64,000 bases of DNA from Mesorhizobium sp. B4-1-4 (GTDB taxonomy: Bacteria > Pseudomonadota > Alphaproteobacteria > Rhizobiales > Rhizobiaceae). Shown piece by piece: positions 45,729 through 57,103 of this stretch (position 1 is its first letter; each line of letters opens with the position of its first letter). The stretch is taken from positions 2,418,001-2,482,000 of the forward strand of contig NZ_CP083950.1 of the NCBI RefSeq assembly GCF_006439395.2. Reading direction: 5' to 3'. The notes under the pieces are model-generated. The model saw only the letters and a program-made list of their open reading frames with translations. It ran no database searches and was not told the origin of the DNA. Made by a program: the position numbers and the translations under genes.

Positions 45729-46370
45729 TCAAACGGCATCGTTTTCCCAGCGATCGAGGAAGGCCTCGATCGGCATTGCCTGGATGTCGGGAACCGCCTT
45801 GGCGAGTTTCTCGACCGGCCAGTCCCACCAGGCGAGAGCTTCGATCCGCGCCGCGATTTCAGGAGCGAAGCGCGGCCTGAGCGGCTTCGCCGGCACGCCG
45901 GCCACGATCGTGTAGGACGGCACGTCGTGAGTCACCACCGCATTGGCGCCGATGACGGCCCCATTGCCGATGGTGATATCAGGCATGACCACCGCTCCAT
46001 GGCCGATCCAGACATCGTGGCCGATGGCCACGGCCTTCGCCTGCCGCCGCTCGCGAAATGCGGCATCGACGCCCAACCAGCGAAAATACTCGTTTGGCCG
46101 ATAGCTGACCTTGTGCTGGGTCAGCCGTTCGATCGGATGCTCCAGCGCATTGATGCGGCTGTTGGCGGCGATCGAGCAGAATTTGCCGATGCTCGTGTAG
46201 ATCGCCTCCGCATGGCGCTCGAAATAGGAAAAATCCCCCACGCTCACCTCGCGCAGCACCACCCGCTCGCCGATCGAGGTATAGCGGCCAAGCTTGCACG
46301 CCTTCAGCTCCGCGGTCGGGTGGATGCGCGGCTCGGGATCTTTCAGGACGAGGTTTTCGGAACGGTCCAT
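45729..46370 (-). CDS. Hexapeptide-repeat acyltransferase, phosphonate-type (TIGR03308-like)
   Basis: A 213-residue left-handed β-helix protein: hexapeptide turns in SYFERHAEAIYTSIGKFCSIAANSRINALEHPIER and AVAIGHDVWIGHGAVVMPDITIGNGAVIGANAVVTHDVPSYTIVAGVPAKPLR (residues ~112-165). The overall pattern, with the DVWIGHGAVV and AWWDWPVEKL ends, is that of the acyltransferase often found in C-P lyase (phn) clusters; CatB-type xenobiotic acetyltransferases share the fold. No phn gene is in the window, so its substrate remains open. Confidence 0.85.
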   Translation of the reverse strand: MDRSENLVLKDPEPRIHPTAELKACKLGRYTSIGERVVLREVSVGDFSYFERHAEAIYTSIGKFCSIAANSRINALEHPIERLTQHKVSYRPNEYFRWLGVDAAFRERRQAKAVAIGHDVWIGHGAVVMPDITIGNGAVIGANAVVTHDVPSYTIVAGVPAKPLRPRFAPEIAARIEALAWWDWPVEKLAKAVPDIQAMPIEAFLDRWENDAV

Positions 46371-46392
46371 GGGCGCGGCTTTACGTCAGAGC

Positions 46393-46418
46393 AATTGTTC
46401 CCGCAAGCGGGACCAATT
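46393..46418. terminator. Hairpin between creA and the acyltransferase gene
   Basis: AATTGTTCCCGC-AA-GCGGGACCAATT forms a 12-base stem with one mismatch. It lies between the creA stop (46457) and the next start (46370) on the same strand. No T-run follows; it may be a terminator for creA or a small repeat. Confidence 0.4.
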
Positions 46419-46456
46419 ATCCGTCAAGCCGGTTCCGGGAAAGAGTTCCGATCAGC

Positions 46457-46960
46457 CTATTTCGGCTTGCCCTTGGTCCACACCACGTTCTGGCCGTAGA
46501 GCGGCACCGTCGTGACCGACATCTTCGCGGAGCCGTTCTGCACCTGGCGCGAGTGCGACAGATAGATCAAGGTCTCGTTGGTCTTGTCGTAGATGCGGTT
46601 CACCACCTGCTTCTTCCAGATCAGGCTGAGGCCTTGTTTGAACACCTCCTCGCCGCTCTCGCCCATATCGATATCGCCGATGGTGATCGGGCCGGTCTGG
46701 CGGCACGAGATCGAGGAATCGCTGGGATCCTCGAACCAGTTGCCCTTGTGCAGCCTATCGACGATGCTTCGGTCGAAATAGGCGACATGGCAGGTCACCC
46801 CATCAACCTTGGGGTCCTTGATCGCGTCAATCATAATGTCATTGCCGACCCAGTCGACGCCAACCTTGCCGACTTCCTCGGCAATGGCGCCCCCAGCACC
46901 AAGGACAAGGCATGCGGCCAGAGCGCCGCCGATCAGTTTTGGCCCAATCGGTCTTTGCAA
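46457..46960 (-). CDS. creA: CreA family protein
   Basis: A 167-residue exported protein: signal peptide MQRPIGPKLIGGALAACLVL then GAGGAIAEE, and the CreA domain with EVGKVGVDWVGNDIMIDAIKDPKVDGVTCHVAYFD, EDPSDSSISCRQTGPI and LIYLSHSRQVQNGSAKMSVTTVPLY, including the two cysteines. CreA proteins are periplasmic and of unknown function. The length is typical. It diverges from the SCO/SenC gene at 47147. The 186 bases between them show no repeat. Confidence 0.93.
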   Translation of the reverse strand: MQRPIGPKLIGGALAACLVLGAGGAIAEEVGKVGVDWVGNDIMIDAIKDPKVDGVTCHVAYFDRSIVDRLHKGNWFEDPSDSSISCRQTGPITIGDIDMGESGEEVFKQGLSLIWKKQVVNRIYDKTNETLIYLSHSRQVQNGSAKMSVTTVPLYGQNVVWTKGKPK

Positions 46961-47146
46961 GGAAGCCTCCTGCGGTTCGAGTAGCCGGTCTCAGGTGGGG
47001 CGAGGTGGGCTGCTTTGCAAGCAGCAACCTCAACACCATATGCGGTTGCGGCAACGCGGCACTTTGCCTGGGCAAGGTCGAACCGCTAAGACTGTCGCAC
47101 CGGCGCACTGAGCCGGCGCGATGATTTCTGCAGGCGGACTTTTCTG

Positions 47147-47725
47147 ATGATGCGTTCTATCCTGATCGGCATTCTCGTCCTGATGGCGGCCGGCATAGGT
47201 TGGCTGACCTTCGACTGGTATCGCGGCCACTATGGCGGCGAACCGTTCGGAGCCCCGTTCACCCTGGTCGACCAGAAAGGCGCGCCGATCACCGAGGCCG
47301 CCTTCAGGGGACAGCCGAGCGTCGTCTTCTTCGGCTTCACCCACTGCCCCGAGGTCTGCCCGACCACGCTGTTCGAACTCTCCGGCTGGCTGAAGACGCT
47401 CGGTGACGACGGCAAGAACTTGCACGCATATTTCGTCTCGATCGATCCGGCGCGCGACACGCCGCAGGTGATGAACGCCTATGTCAGCAATTTCTCCGAC
47501 CGTATCACCGGTATCACCGGTGACCCGGACAAGGTCCATGCCATGGCCAAGTCCTTCGGCATCTACTGGAAGAAGGTCGACACCGGCGACGGCGACTACA
47601 CGATGGACCACACGGCCTCGGTGCTGCTGTTGAATGGCAAGGGAGACTTCGCCGGAACCATCGCCTATGGGGAAAGTGCCGACACCGCCGTTGAGAAGCT
47701 GAAGCGTCTTGCCGCCAAGGGCTAG
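47147..47725 (+). CDS. SCO1/SenC-family copper-binding protein
   Basis: A 192-residue protein anchored by an N-terminal helix (ILIGILVLMAAGIGWLTF). The thioredoxin-like domain holds the copper ligands: FFGFTHCPEVCPTT (C67 and C71) and the later MDHTAS (H155). SCO proteins assemble the CuA centre of cytochrome c oxidase at the periplasmic face. No cox gene is next to it here. Spacing to prmA is 87 bases and contains a GAAAAGCGG...CCGTTTTC inverted repeat (about 47758-47777), so it is not clearly an operon. Confidence 0.93.
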   Translation: MMRSILIGILVLMAAGIGWLTFDWYRGHYGGEPFGAPFTLVDQKGAPITEAAFRGQPSVVFFGFTHCPEVCPTTLFELSGWLKTLGDDGKNLHAYFVSIDPARDTPQVMNAYVSNFSDRITGITGDPDKVHAMAKSFGIYWKKVDTGDGDYTMDHTASVLLLNGKGDFAGTIAYGESADTAVEKLKRLAAKG

Positions 47726-47812
47726 GCTTGATCCCGAAGCGAAGGACCGCGTAAGCGAAAAGCGGAACCCGTTTTCGGACAAGATCAAGCTCAAAGAAGA
47801 AACCCAGTCTAC

Positions 47813-48685
47813 ATGACTCAGACGCGACTCCATTTCACCACCGGGAAGATCGAGGCTGAACGCATTTTCGCGGCGCTCGAAATGGCCTTCGAGGACGAAG
47901 GCCTGCCGATCGCCGTGCTGGAGGTCGACGAAGACCAGGACATCCACGAAGTCTCGCTCTACGCCGACGGCGACGTCGACGCGGTCGAGGCGCGGGTGAA
48001 GGACGTTCTGGCCGGCCTCACTCTGTCAAAACCGGTCGAGCGCGAAAAGCTGCCCGACATCGATTGGGTGGCGCGTTCGCTGGAAGGCCTGAAGCCGGTG
48101 CGCGCCGGCCGTTTCTTCGTCCACGGCGCGCATGACCGCAGGAAACGCCGCAGCGGCGAACTCGCCATCGAGATCGAGGCAGGCCTTGCCTTCGGCACCG
48201 GCCATCACGGCACAACCGCGGGATGCCTCGAAATGCTGGAGAAAGTGGTGCGGCGCGAGCACCCGCGCAACGCGCTCGACCTTGGCACGGGCAGCGCGGT
48301 GCTGGCGATCGCCGTCGCCAAGCTGGCGCATATTTCGGTGCTCGCCACCGACATCGATCCGGTGGCGGTGAAGGTCGCCGCCGCCAATGCGCGGCTGAAC
48401 CACGTCAAGGGGCTCGTCGAAACGGTGACCGCACCGGGCTTTCACCACCCGATCTTCGGCAAGCGTGCACCCTTCGATCTCATCGTCGCCAACATATTGG
48501 CACGGCCGCTGATGCGGCTGGCGCCGCAAATGGCCGGGCACATCGCGCTCGGCGGCTCGATCGTGCTGTCAGGCATTCTCGATCGCCAGCGCGACGCCGT
48601 CATCTCGGCCTATGTCGGCCAGAACTTCCGCCACGTGCGCACCCTGCACCGCGAAGGCTGGGTGACGATCCACCTTAAGCATTGA
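47813..48685 (+). CDS. prmA: Ribosomal protein L11 methyltransferase PrmA
   Basis: A 290-residue SAM-dependent methyltransferase: [21 protein letters not shown] (residues ~126-146), the SAM motif [19 protein letters not shown] (~153-171), and [35 protein letters not shown]. PrmA trimethylates ribosomal protein L11. The N-terminal domain (residues 1-~100) is the usual substrate-recognition part and the length is standard for rhizobia. It is followed by 241 bases without a gene before the aminopeptidase. Confidence 0.95.
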   Translation: MTQTRLHFTTGKIEAERIFAALEMAFEDEGLPIAVLEVDEDQDIHEVSLYADGDVDAVEARVKDVLAGLTLSKPVEREKLPDIDWVARSLEGLKPVRAGRFFVHGAHDRRKRRSGELAIEIEAGLAFGTGHHGTTAGCLEMLEKVVRREHPRNALDLGTGSAVLAIAVAKLAHISVLATDIDPVAVKVAAANARLNHVKGLVETVTAPGFHHPIFGKRAPFDLIVANILARPLMRLAPQMAGHIALGGSIVLSGILDRQRDAVISAYVGQNFRHVRTLHREGWVTIHLKH

Positions 48686-48926
48686 GGCCGGCAGGATAGT
48701 TGGCCTGCCGTCGACGCCCCAGCGGCCTCACGTCCAACAGCACCATCCGTGCGATCGCGAGCATGGTTGGAAAGCGTGTTTCAGCGGCATCGACCTTCGT
48801 GCTGCCACTGGACCAAGCCCGATCGGTTGTCAGCCTGGCGACGCTGTAGCAGTTTGCGCCAGCCGGAAATCGATTCCGATTTCCAGGTCCATAGGCTACG
48901 GTCGAACTGACATCAGGAGGCCCATC

Positions 48927-50771
48927 ATGTTCCAGACCTTCGATTCCGCGGGCGATCCGGCGGTCGGCAAGCCGCGCGTGACGCTGCTGCGCCAATGGCT
49001 GGCGGCCAATGGCCTGGACGGCTTCATCGTTCCACGCGCCGACGAGCATCAGGGCGAATATGTCGCCGACCGTTCGGCGCGGCTAAAATGGCTGACCGGC
49101 TTCAGCGGCTCGGCCGGCGTCGCCATCGTCCTGCGCGACCGCGCCTTCGTCTTTATCGACGGGCGCTACACGCTGCAGGTGCGCAACGAGGTGGACCTCG
49201 ACATCTTTTCGATCGAAAGCCTCGTCGACAATCCGCCCGCCGTCTGGCTCCGGGACAATATCGGCAAGGGCGCGCGGCTGGGCTTCGATCCATGGCTGCA
49301 CACGATCAGCGAGGTCAAGGCGCTGCAGGCCTCGGCCGACAAGACGGGCGCCGTGCTGGTGCCACTCGACAGGAACCCGATCGACATCATCTGGAACGAC
49401 CAGCCCGCCGCGCCTGTGACCCCGGTCGAGCTTCACCCGATCGGCTTTGCCGGCGAGCTCGCCAAGGACAAGCTGGCGCGGCTGGCCACAGCAATCGGCA
49501 AGGAGGGCGCCACCCATGCGGTGCTGACCGACCCCTCCTCCATCGCCTGGGCCTTCAATATCCGTGGCGGTGACGTGCCGCACACGCCGCTGGCGCTCGG
49601 CTTCGCCATCCTTGCCGCCGATGGATCGCACCAGCTGTTCATGGACAAGCGCAAATTCTCGCGCCAGGTCGCGGCCTATCTCACGCAGCTCGCTGATCCG
49701 CATGAGCCCGGCGAATTCGAAGCGGCGATCGTGGCCCTCGCCAAGGGCGGCGCCAAGATCGCGCTCGACCCGGTGCTCGCGGCCGACAGGCTGCGCATGC
49801 TGGTCGAGGACAATGGCGGCACGGTGATCGCCGCGCCCGACCCGGCCCGCATCCCGCGCGCCACCAAGAACCAGGCCGAGATCAACGGCTCGCGCGCCGC
49901 CCATCGTCGCGACGGTGCCGCGGTGGCCAAGCTCTTGTGCTGGCTGGAGCGCCAGAAACCCGGCTCCCTCGACGAGATCGCCGTTGTCACCAGGCTGGAA
50001 GAGACGCGCCGGCAGACCGGCGAGGAGACCCAGATGCCGCTGCGCGACGTCTCCTTCGACACCATTTCCGGCGCCGGCCCCAACGGCGCCATCATGCATT
50101 ACCGCGTGTCACGCGCCACCAGCCGCAGGCTTGAGGCCGGCGAGCTGTTCCTGCTCGATTCCGGCGCGCAATATCAGGACGGCACCACCGACATCACCCG
50201 CACCGTGCCGATCGGCCAGCCAACCGAGGAGATGCGCGAACGCTTCACCCTGGTGCTGAAAGGCATGATCGGCATTTCGACGCTGCGCTTTCCCGCCGGC
50301 ACGCGTGGCTCGGAAATCGACGCCGTCGCGCGCATGGCGCTGTGGAAGCACGGCTGCGACTTCGCCCATGGCACCGGCCATGGCGTCGGCTCATATCTGG
50401 CCGTGCATGAGGGTCCGCAGCGCATTGCGCGCACCGGCACCGAAAAGCTACTCGAGGGCATGATGCTGTCCAACGAGCCCGGTTACTACAAGGAAGGCTC
50501 CTACGGCATCCGCATCGAGAACCTGATCCTGGTGACGCCGGCCGAACAGATCGAGGGCGGCGACATTGCCATGCATGGCTTCGAGACGCTGACGCTGGCG
50601 CCGATCGATGTAAGGCTGGTGCGGTCGGACCTGCTGACGCGCGAGGAACTGCACTGGCTGGACACCTACCACGCCCGCGTGCTGGCGGAGATCGGACCGA
50701 TGCTCGACGGCGAAACGCTGGCCTGGCTGCAAAAGGCGACCGCGCCGCTGCCGCATGACGCCAAGATTTGA
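48927..50771 (+). CDS. Xaa-Pro aminopeptidase (aminopeptidase P, M24B)
   Basis: A 614-residue protein with creatinase-like N-terminal domains (FIVPRADEHQGEYVADRSARLKWLTGFSGSAG at ~33-64) and a pita-bread catalytic domain. Metal ligands are visible in order: LDSGAQYQDGTTDITRT (two Asp), FAHGTGHGVGSYLAVHEGPQ (His), LSNEPGYY (Glu) and GIRIENLIL (Glu). It cleaves N-terminal Xaa-Pro bonds using two divalent metals. The size matches the long eukaryote/alphaproteobacterial form (~600), not the E. coli PepP form (~440). An AGGAGG site lies before ATG 48927. Confidence 0.94.
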   Translation: MFQTFDSAGDPAVGKPRVTLLRQWLAANGLDGFIVPRADEHQGEYVADRSARLKWLTGFSGSAGVAIVLRDRAFVFIDGRYTLQVRNEVDLDIFSIESLVDNPPAVWLRDNIGKGARLGFDPWLHTISEVKALQASADKTGAVLVPLDRNPIDIIWNDQPAAPVTPVELHPIGFAGELAKDKLARLATAIGKEGATHAVLTDPSSIAWAFNIRGGDVPHTPLALGFAILAADGSHQLFMDKRKFSRQVAAYLTQLADPHEPGEFEAAIVALAKGGAKIALDPVLAADRLRMLVEDNGGTVIAAPDPARIPRATKNQAEINGSRAAHRRDGAAVAKLLCWLERQKPGSLDEIAVVTRLEETRRQTGEETQMPLRDVSFDTISGAGPNGAIMHYRVSRATSRRLEAGELFLLDSGAQYQDGTTDITRTVPIGQPTEEMRERFTLVLKGMIGISTLRFPAGTRGSEIDAVARMALWKHGCDFAHGTGHGVGSYLAVHEGPQRIARTGTEKLLEGMMLSNEPGYYKEGSYGIRIENLILVTPAEQIEGGDIAMHGFETLTLAPIDVRLVRSDLLTREELHWLDTYHARVLAEIGPMLDGETLAWLQKATAPLPHDAKI

Positions 50772-50801
50772 GGCGGCCGATATTCAGCTTGGAAGGCTGG
50801 C

Positions 50802-50870
50802 GCTGCCCCTCATCCGCCTGCCGGCACCTTCTCCCCGTGTAGTGACGGGGAGAAGGGAGCTGTCGCAACC
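50802..50870. repeat. RIME-like palindromic intergenic repeat, copy 3
   Basis: GCCCCTCATCCGCCTGCCGG followed by CCTTCTCCCCGT (50828-50839) and ACGGGGAGAAGG (50845-50856), a perfect 12-base stem with a 5-base loop. It is the clearest copy of the family and faces the copy at 50912. Lying after a stop, it might serve as a terminator for the aminopeptidase. Confidence 0.8.
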
Positions 50871-50911
50871 TTCGCCGCAGCGAGGAAAACTGGCGAAATC
50901 GTCGATGACAG

Positions 50912-50972
50912 CGTCTTTCCCCCCGTCCCTATACGTGGAGAAATGCCCGGCAGGGCAATGAGGGGGCGGCGC
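50912..50972. repeat. RIME-like palindromic intergenic repeat, copy 4 (inverted)
   Basis: TTTCCCCCCGTCCCTATACG then GTGGAGAAATGCCCGGCAGG and a GAGGGGGCGGCGCC end. It matches the reverse complement of the copy at 50802, somewhat degenerate in the stem. With that copy it makes an inverted pair about 40 bases apart. No gene lies in the 231 bases between the aminopeptidase and azlD. Confidence 0.7.
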
Positions 50973-51002
50973 CTACGTCGGAAGCATCGCGAGGCAGAGC
51001 TC

Positions 51003-51299
51003 TTATCCGATGAACTGCCGCGCCAGGATCAGCACCGCGGCACCCGCCAGAAACATCGCCATCAGCCCGCCACGCAGCGAAACCGTCGCCGTGACGACCA
51101 GCGCCGCCCATTCCGCCGGTCCGGCGTTCAACAGCTCCGGCGCCACCAGCGTCGTCAGCACCGCCGCCGGCACCGCATTGAGGCCGGCTTCCACGCGCGG
51201 ATGAATGTTTTCGAAGCGGGAGATGACCAGATGCCCGCCGATGCGCGTGAGATAGGTCGCGATTGCGCCGGCGATGATGATCCAGAATGTCGTGCTCAT
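51003..51299 (-). CDS. azlD: AzlD-family branched-chain amino acid exporter subunit
   Basis: A 98-residue membrane protein with four hydrophobic segments (TTFWIIIAGAIATYLTRI, VPAAVLTTLVAPELL, AALVVTATVSLRGGLMAMFLAGAAVLIL). GAIATYLTRIGGHLV is the AzlD start pattern. AzlD works with AzlC as the small subunit of a branched-chain amino acid exporter. Its ATG overlaps the azlC stop by four bases (51296-51299), so translation is coupled. Confidence 0.9.
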   Translation of the reverse strand: MSTTFWIIIAGAIATYLTRIGGHLVISRFENIHPRVEAGLNAVPAAVLTTLVAPELLNAGPAEWAALVVTATVSLRGGLMAMFLAGAAVLILARQFIG

Positions 51300-52024
51300 G
51301 GCCGCTCTCCCACGCCGCTATGGTGCGGTGGCAGGATGACGGCGAGCAGCACGCCGGCGACGGCGCCGATCGAGACGTGCCAGGGTGAGCCGACCGTCTT
51401 GTAGGCGATGATCGAGGCGCAGCCGCTGGCGACGACCACCGGCAGCCATAGCGGCCGCTTGCGAAAACCCATCACGAGGCCAAGAAAATAGATCGGCAGC
51501 AGGAAATCGATGCCCAGCGCATGCGTGTCGGGAATGAGCTTGCCGAACACCGCGCCGAGCGCGCTTTCGGTGATCCAGAACAGATAGACCGGCAGGCCGA
51601 GCCCCAGATACCAGGCAAAGCCGACGGTCTGCCCCGATTGCGCCCGCGCTTCGGCAACCGCGTATTGCGGATCGGTGAGGATGAAATAGCCGAGCGCCTG
51701 CTGGATGACAGGCCAGTGCGCGATGCGCCGGCCGATCCCGGCGGAATAGAGCACGTGGCGGAAGTTGACGGCGAAGATCGAAAGCACGATCAGCCATGGC
51801 GCGACATGCTGGCCGAACAGCTGGATGCCCACCATCTGGCTGGCGCCGCCGAACACCAATGCGCTCATCAGGAAGGCTTCGAAAACCGAGAAGCCCTGGT
51901 CGACGGCAAGCGCCCCGAACAGCACGGCAAAGGGCGCCGAGGCCATCACGACCGGCATGGACAGCCGCACTCCCTGCCAGAACTCGCTCTTGCCGCCGCT
52001 TTCGGAAATAGCGTCCGTCGCCAT
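51296..52024 (-). CDS. azlC: AzlC-family branched-chain amino acid exporter subunit
   Basis: A 242-residue inner-membrane protein: FWQGVRLSMPVVMASAPFAVLFGALAVDQGFSVFEAFLMSALVFGGASQMVGIQLF (residues ~15-70) is the AzlC signature, followed by FRHVLYSAGIGRRIAH and FILTDPQYAVAEAR. AzlC-AzlD pairs export branched-chain amino acids. AGGAGTGATCG precedes the ATG. The overlap with azlD confirms a two-gene unit. No regulator of the Lrp type is adjacent. Confidence 0.92.
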   Translation of the reverse strand: MATDAISESGGKSEFWQGVRLSMPVVMASAPFAVLFGALAVDQGFSVFEAFLMSALVFGGASQMVGIQLFGQHVAPWLIVLSIFAVNFRHVLYSAGIGRRIAHWPVIQQALGYFILTDPQYAVAEARAQSGQTVGFAWYLGLGLPVYLFWITESALGAVFGKLIPDTHALGIDFLLPIYFLGLVMGFRKRPLWLPVVVASGCASIIAYKTVGSPWHVSIGAVAGVLLAVILPPHHSGVGERP

Positions 52025-52037
52025 CGATCACTCCTGA

Positions 52038-52082
52038 TGCATGTCGCCCAAAGTGCGTGGCGGTTTTGGGACAACGGCATGC
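52038..52082. repeat. GCATGTC palindromic repeat, copy 2
   Basis: TGCATGTCGCCCAAA (52038-52052) and GGTTTTGGGACAACGGCATGC (52062-52082, cut here at the last C) form the two arms of the same element as at 12832, 56893 and 58012. It lies just upstream of azlC, beyond its ribosome binding site, in the 5' leader or promoter of that gene. Confidence 0.75.
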
Positions 52083-52193
52083 ACAACAACAAGGGGAGTG
52101 GCGGTATGTAGGTGGCATGCCCCGCCTTGTCACACGAATTCGCTTGAGCCGAACGATCAGCGGAAATGATCGCCGGATCGCGGTGTCGACTCT

Positions 52194-52885
52194 TCAATCG
52201 TCCGCGATTTTACCCTCGATCGCCCTGCCCCAGTCGAGCAGCGGCTTGGCCCGCAAAGTGAAATCGACGAGTTCCTCGACCAGTTCTGGTCCGTGGATAC
52301 CAGCCGGATCGATGACGTGGCGAACAACAAAATGCCGGTTGCGGATGGCGGCAACGAGATCTTTGTCCTCGACATGCTCGAAGCCACGCGGCGTGCGTTT
52401 CATGCCGCCGTCGGCATCGAGCTCGAGGCCATTCTTGTTCAACGCCTTCACCATGGCGCGAAACCTCTCGGGCCACGTCTCGATGGCCCGGCGCATCGAC
52501 AACAGCAGCGCCGCTTCCGGCTGCCACCAGGCGACACCGGCAAAGCAACCCTCCAGCCCGATATGGACGTAGAACACGCCTTGCTCCATCTTGCTGCCGT
52601 CGGGCGACAGGATCGCCGACAGATGCCGGTTGTAGGGCCGCTTGTCCTTGGCGAAGCGCACGTCGCGGTTGATACGGAACAGCGATTTCTTGCGATCCCC
52701 GCGCAGACCGAGCCCGGCTGCCAGGAAACGCTGCGTCAGCGCTTCGACGAGATCGCCCAGGGGATCGCGCAATTCCTTTTCGAACAGCTCGCGGTTCTCC
52801 AGGAACCACTCCCGGCTCTGGTGGAAATCGAGCGCCTTCAGGAACGGAATGGCCTTTGGGCCAAATCCTTTGAACTTACTGTCCA

Positions 52886-52886
<1 letters not shown>
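52194..52886 (-). CDS. DUF2461 (TIGR02453) family protein
   Basis: A 230-residue protein: AIPFLKALDFHQSREWFLENRELFEKEL (residues ~12-39), KKSLFRINRDVRFAKDKRPYNRHLSAI (~66-92), and GVFYVHIGLEGCFAGVAWWQPEAALL. This is the DUF2461 pattern, present in many bacteria with no known activity. The ATG at 52886 overlaps the ligA stop (TGATG), so ligA and this gene are coupled; a GTG one codon earlier is possible. It ends the leftward cluster. Confidence 0.88.
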
Positions 52887-55126
<2,240 letters not shown>

Positions 55127-55202
55127 TCAGGATTTCGGGAAAATCATTCCTGAACAGCAGGATGGAGCCATATCCTGACTCGATCCATGACACCGGAGAT
55201 TC

Positions 55203-56876
55203 TCATGCCGCGTTGGTGTTTTCGCGCAGCAGCCGCTCGGCGGCCGCGCGCGCCTCGTCGGTGATGGTGGCACCGGCCAGCATACGCGCGATCTCTTCCT
55301 GCCGCGCCGTCCGGTCCATCTCGGCGATGCCGGTCGCCACGCGGTCGGTGCTGCCCGATTTGGAGATCAGGAAATGCGTCGCCGCGCGCGCCGCCACCTG
55401 CGGCGCGTGGGTGACCGACAGCACCTGCACGCGCTTCGACAGGCGCGCCAGCCTCTGGCCGATCGCGTCGGCCACGGCGCCACCAACGCCGGTGTCGATT
55501 TCGTCGAAAACCAGCGTCGGCGCCGAGCCGCGGTCGGCCAGCGCCACCTTCAGCGCCAACAGGAAGCGGGAGAGCTCGCCGCCGGAGGCGACCTTCATCA
55601 TCGGCCCGGGCCGCGTGCCGGGATTAGTGCGCACCCAGAACTCGATCTGGTCGATGCCCTCTTCCATGCGGCTCTCGGCCTCACTCTTCATCTCGACGAT
55701 GAAGGCGGCGCGTTCGAGCTTCAGCGCTGGCAGTTCGGCCATCACCGCCTTGGTCAGCCCGACGGCCGCCGCATGGCGAAGCGAAGAAAGCTGCGCGGCG
55801 GCAATGTCATAGGCCTCGCGTGCGGCGGCGGCCTGCTTCTCCAGCCCGTGCAGCCGCTCCTCGCCGGCATCGAGATCGGCAAGATCGGCAACCATCGTGT
55901 CGCGCAATTGCGCCAGGTCGTCGACAGCGACGCTATGCTTGCGCGAGGCGGCGCGCAGCGAGAACAGTCGCTCCTCGGCTTTCTCCAGTCTTTGCGGGTC
56001 ATATTCGGTGGCGCGGAGCGCGGCCTCGACCCCCGACTGTGCCGCGTCAAGCGACAGCATGGCTTCGTCCAGCGACTTGACCACGTCTTCGAGCAGGCCG
56101 GGTGCTTCCGTCGCTTTGCGCTGCAGCCGTCTCAGCAGGCTGGCGAGCTGCGGCAGGGGTGAGGACGGGCCCGACAGCACATCCTGCGCATCATGGATTT
56201 CGGAAGCGATCTTCTCGGCGCGCATCATATGGGCGCGCAGGTCGGCAAGTTCCGTCTCCTCGCCGGGCTGCGGATCGAGCCTGGTCAGTTCCGCGACCGC
56301 GGCGCGCAGATAGTCGGCCTCGCGCGCCGCTGCCGCCACCTTGGCGCGGTGGCGCGAAAGCTCCTGCTCGCCGGCGCGCCAGTGCCGCCAGGCCTCGCCG
56401 GTCGAGCGAACGACGCCGAGATGGCCGCCGAAAGCGTCGAGCACGTCACGGTGTGCGCCGGGATCGACCAGGGCGCGCTCATCGTGCTGGCCGTGGATCT
56501 CGACCAGCGCGCGGCCGACATCGCGCATCAGCGTCACGCTGGATGGCTGATCGTTGACGAACACGCGCGTGCGGCCGTCCGCCGTTTGCACACGGCGCAA
56601 TATGACGTCGCCATCATCCTCTATGGCGTTTTCGGCAAGCAGCGCGCGAACCGGATGGTTGCGCGGCACATCGAAGACGGCGATGACCTGGCCCTGTGCC
56701 ACGCCATGACGCACCAGCGAGGCGTCGCCGCGCGCGCCGAGCGCCAGCGACAAGGCATCGAGCAGGATGGATTTGCCGGCGCCGGTTTCGCCCGTCAGCA
56801 CGGAAAGGCCCGGCTGGAAGTCGATATCCAGCTTCTCGATCAGGACGATATCGCGGATCGACAGTCTGGAAAGCAT
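55203..56876 (-). CDS. recN: DNA repair protein RecN
   Basis: A 557-residue SMC-like ATPase. MLSRLSIRDIVLIEKLDIDF and Walker A GETGAGKS (residues 29-36) open it; the central ~170-350 region is a coiled coil (EKAEERLFSLRAASRKHS...); the C-terminus has LSRFLLALKVALADRGSAPTLVFDEIDTGVGG (signature and Walker B) and VLSVTHAPQVAA. RecN helps recombinational repair of double-strand breaks. It sits between bamD and ligA, the usual rhizobial order. No SOS box is obvious in the ~230 bases before it, which hold two inverted repeats. Confidence 0.96.
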   Translation of the reverse strand: MLSRLSIRDIVLIEKLDIDFQPGLSVLTGETGAGKSILLDALSLALGARGDASLVRHGVAQGQVIAVFDVPRNHPVRALLAENAIEDDGDVILRRVQTADGRTRVFVNDQPSSVTLMRDVGRALVEIHGQHDERALVDPGAHRDVLDAFGGHLGVVRSTGEAWRHWRAGEQELSRHRAKVAAAAREADYLRAAVAELTRLDPQPGEETELADLRAHMMRAEKIASEIHDAQDVLSGPSSPLPQLASLLRRLQRKATEAPGLLEDVVKSLDEAMLSLDAAQSGVEAALRATEYDPQRLEKAEERLFSLRAASRKHSVAVDDLAQLRDTMVADLADLDAGEERLHGLEKQAAAAREAYDIAAAQLSSLRHAAAVGLTKAVMAELPALKLERAAFIVEMKSEAESRMEEGIDQIEFWVRTNPGTRPGPMMKVASGGELSRFLLALKVALADRGSAPTLVFDEIDTGVGGAVADAIGQRLARLSKRVQVLSVTHAPQVAARAATHFLISKSGSTDRVATGIAEMDRTARQEEIARMLAGATITDEARAAAERLLRENTNAA

Positions 56877-56892
56877 CAGAACCCGGACCTAT

Positions 56893-56938
56893 TGCATGCC
56901 GCCCAAAAGTGGACCCGGTTTTGGGATAACGACATGCA
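56893..56938. repeat. GCATGTC palindromic repeat, copy 3
   Basis: TGCATGCCGCCCAAAAGTGG (56893-56912) and GGTTTTGGGATAACGACATG..CA (to 56938) make the same element as at 12832 and 52038. It sits between bamD and recN, 17 bases from the recN start. The copy at 58012 beyond bamD is in the opposite orientation. Confidence 0.78.
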
Positions 56939-56955
56939 CGAAAGCAAAAGACTTA

Positions 56956-56993
56956 AAGCGCGTCGCATGGATCCGTGCAAGCACGACGCGCTT
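56956..56993. repeat. AAGCGCGTCG inverted repeat
   Basis: AAGCGCGTCG (56956-56965) and CGACGCGCTT (56984-56993) are perfect 10-base arms with an 18-base loop, between bamD and recN. It could be the bamD terminator or a further repeat family; I recall similar hairpins between genes in Mesorhizobium. No other gene lies in the 227-base interval. Confidence 0.6.
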
Positions 56994-57103
56994 CAAAGCG
57001 GCACGCGACCGATTGGAGTCGCAGCGCCGCACTATCTTTTTGTTTGCGCATCGGATCAATCCGAAAAAGCGCGCTATGCACGCTTCGGTCCGAGGTACAG
57101 CGG

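Noticed and set aside
48675..49049. A 124-codon minus-strand frame across the prmA-aminopeptidase gap
   Set aside because: Overlaps the start of the aminopeptidase, has no family match and no ribosome binding site.
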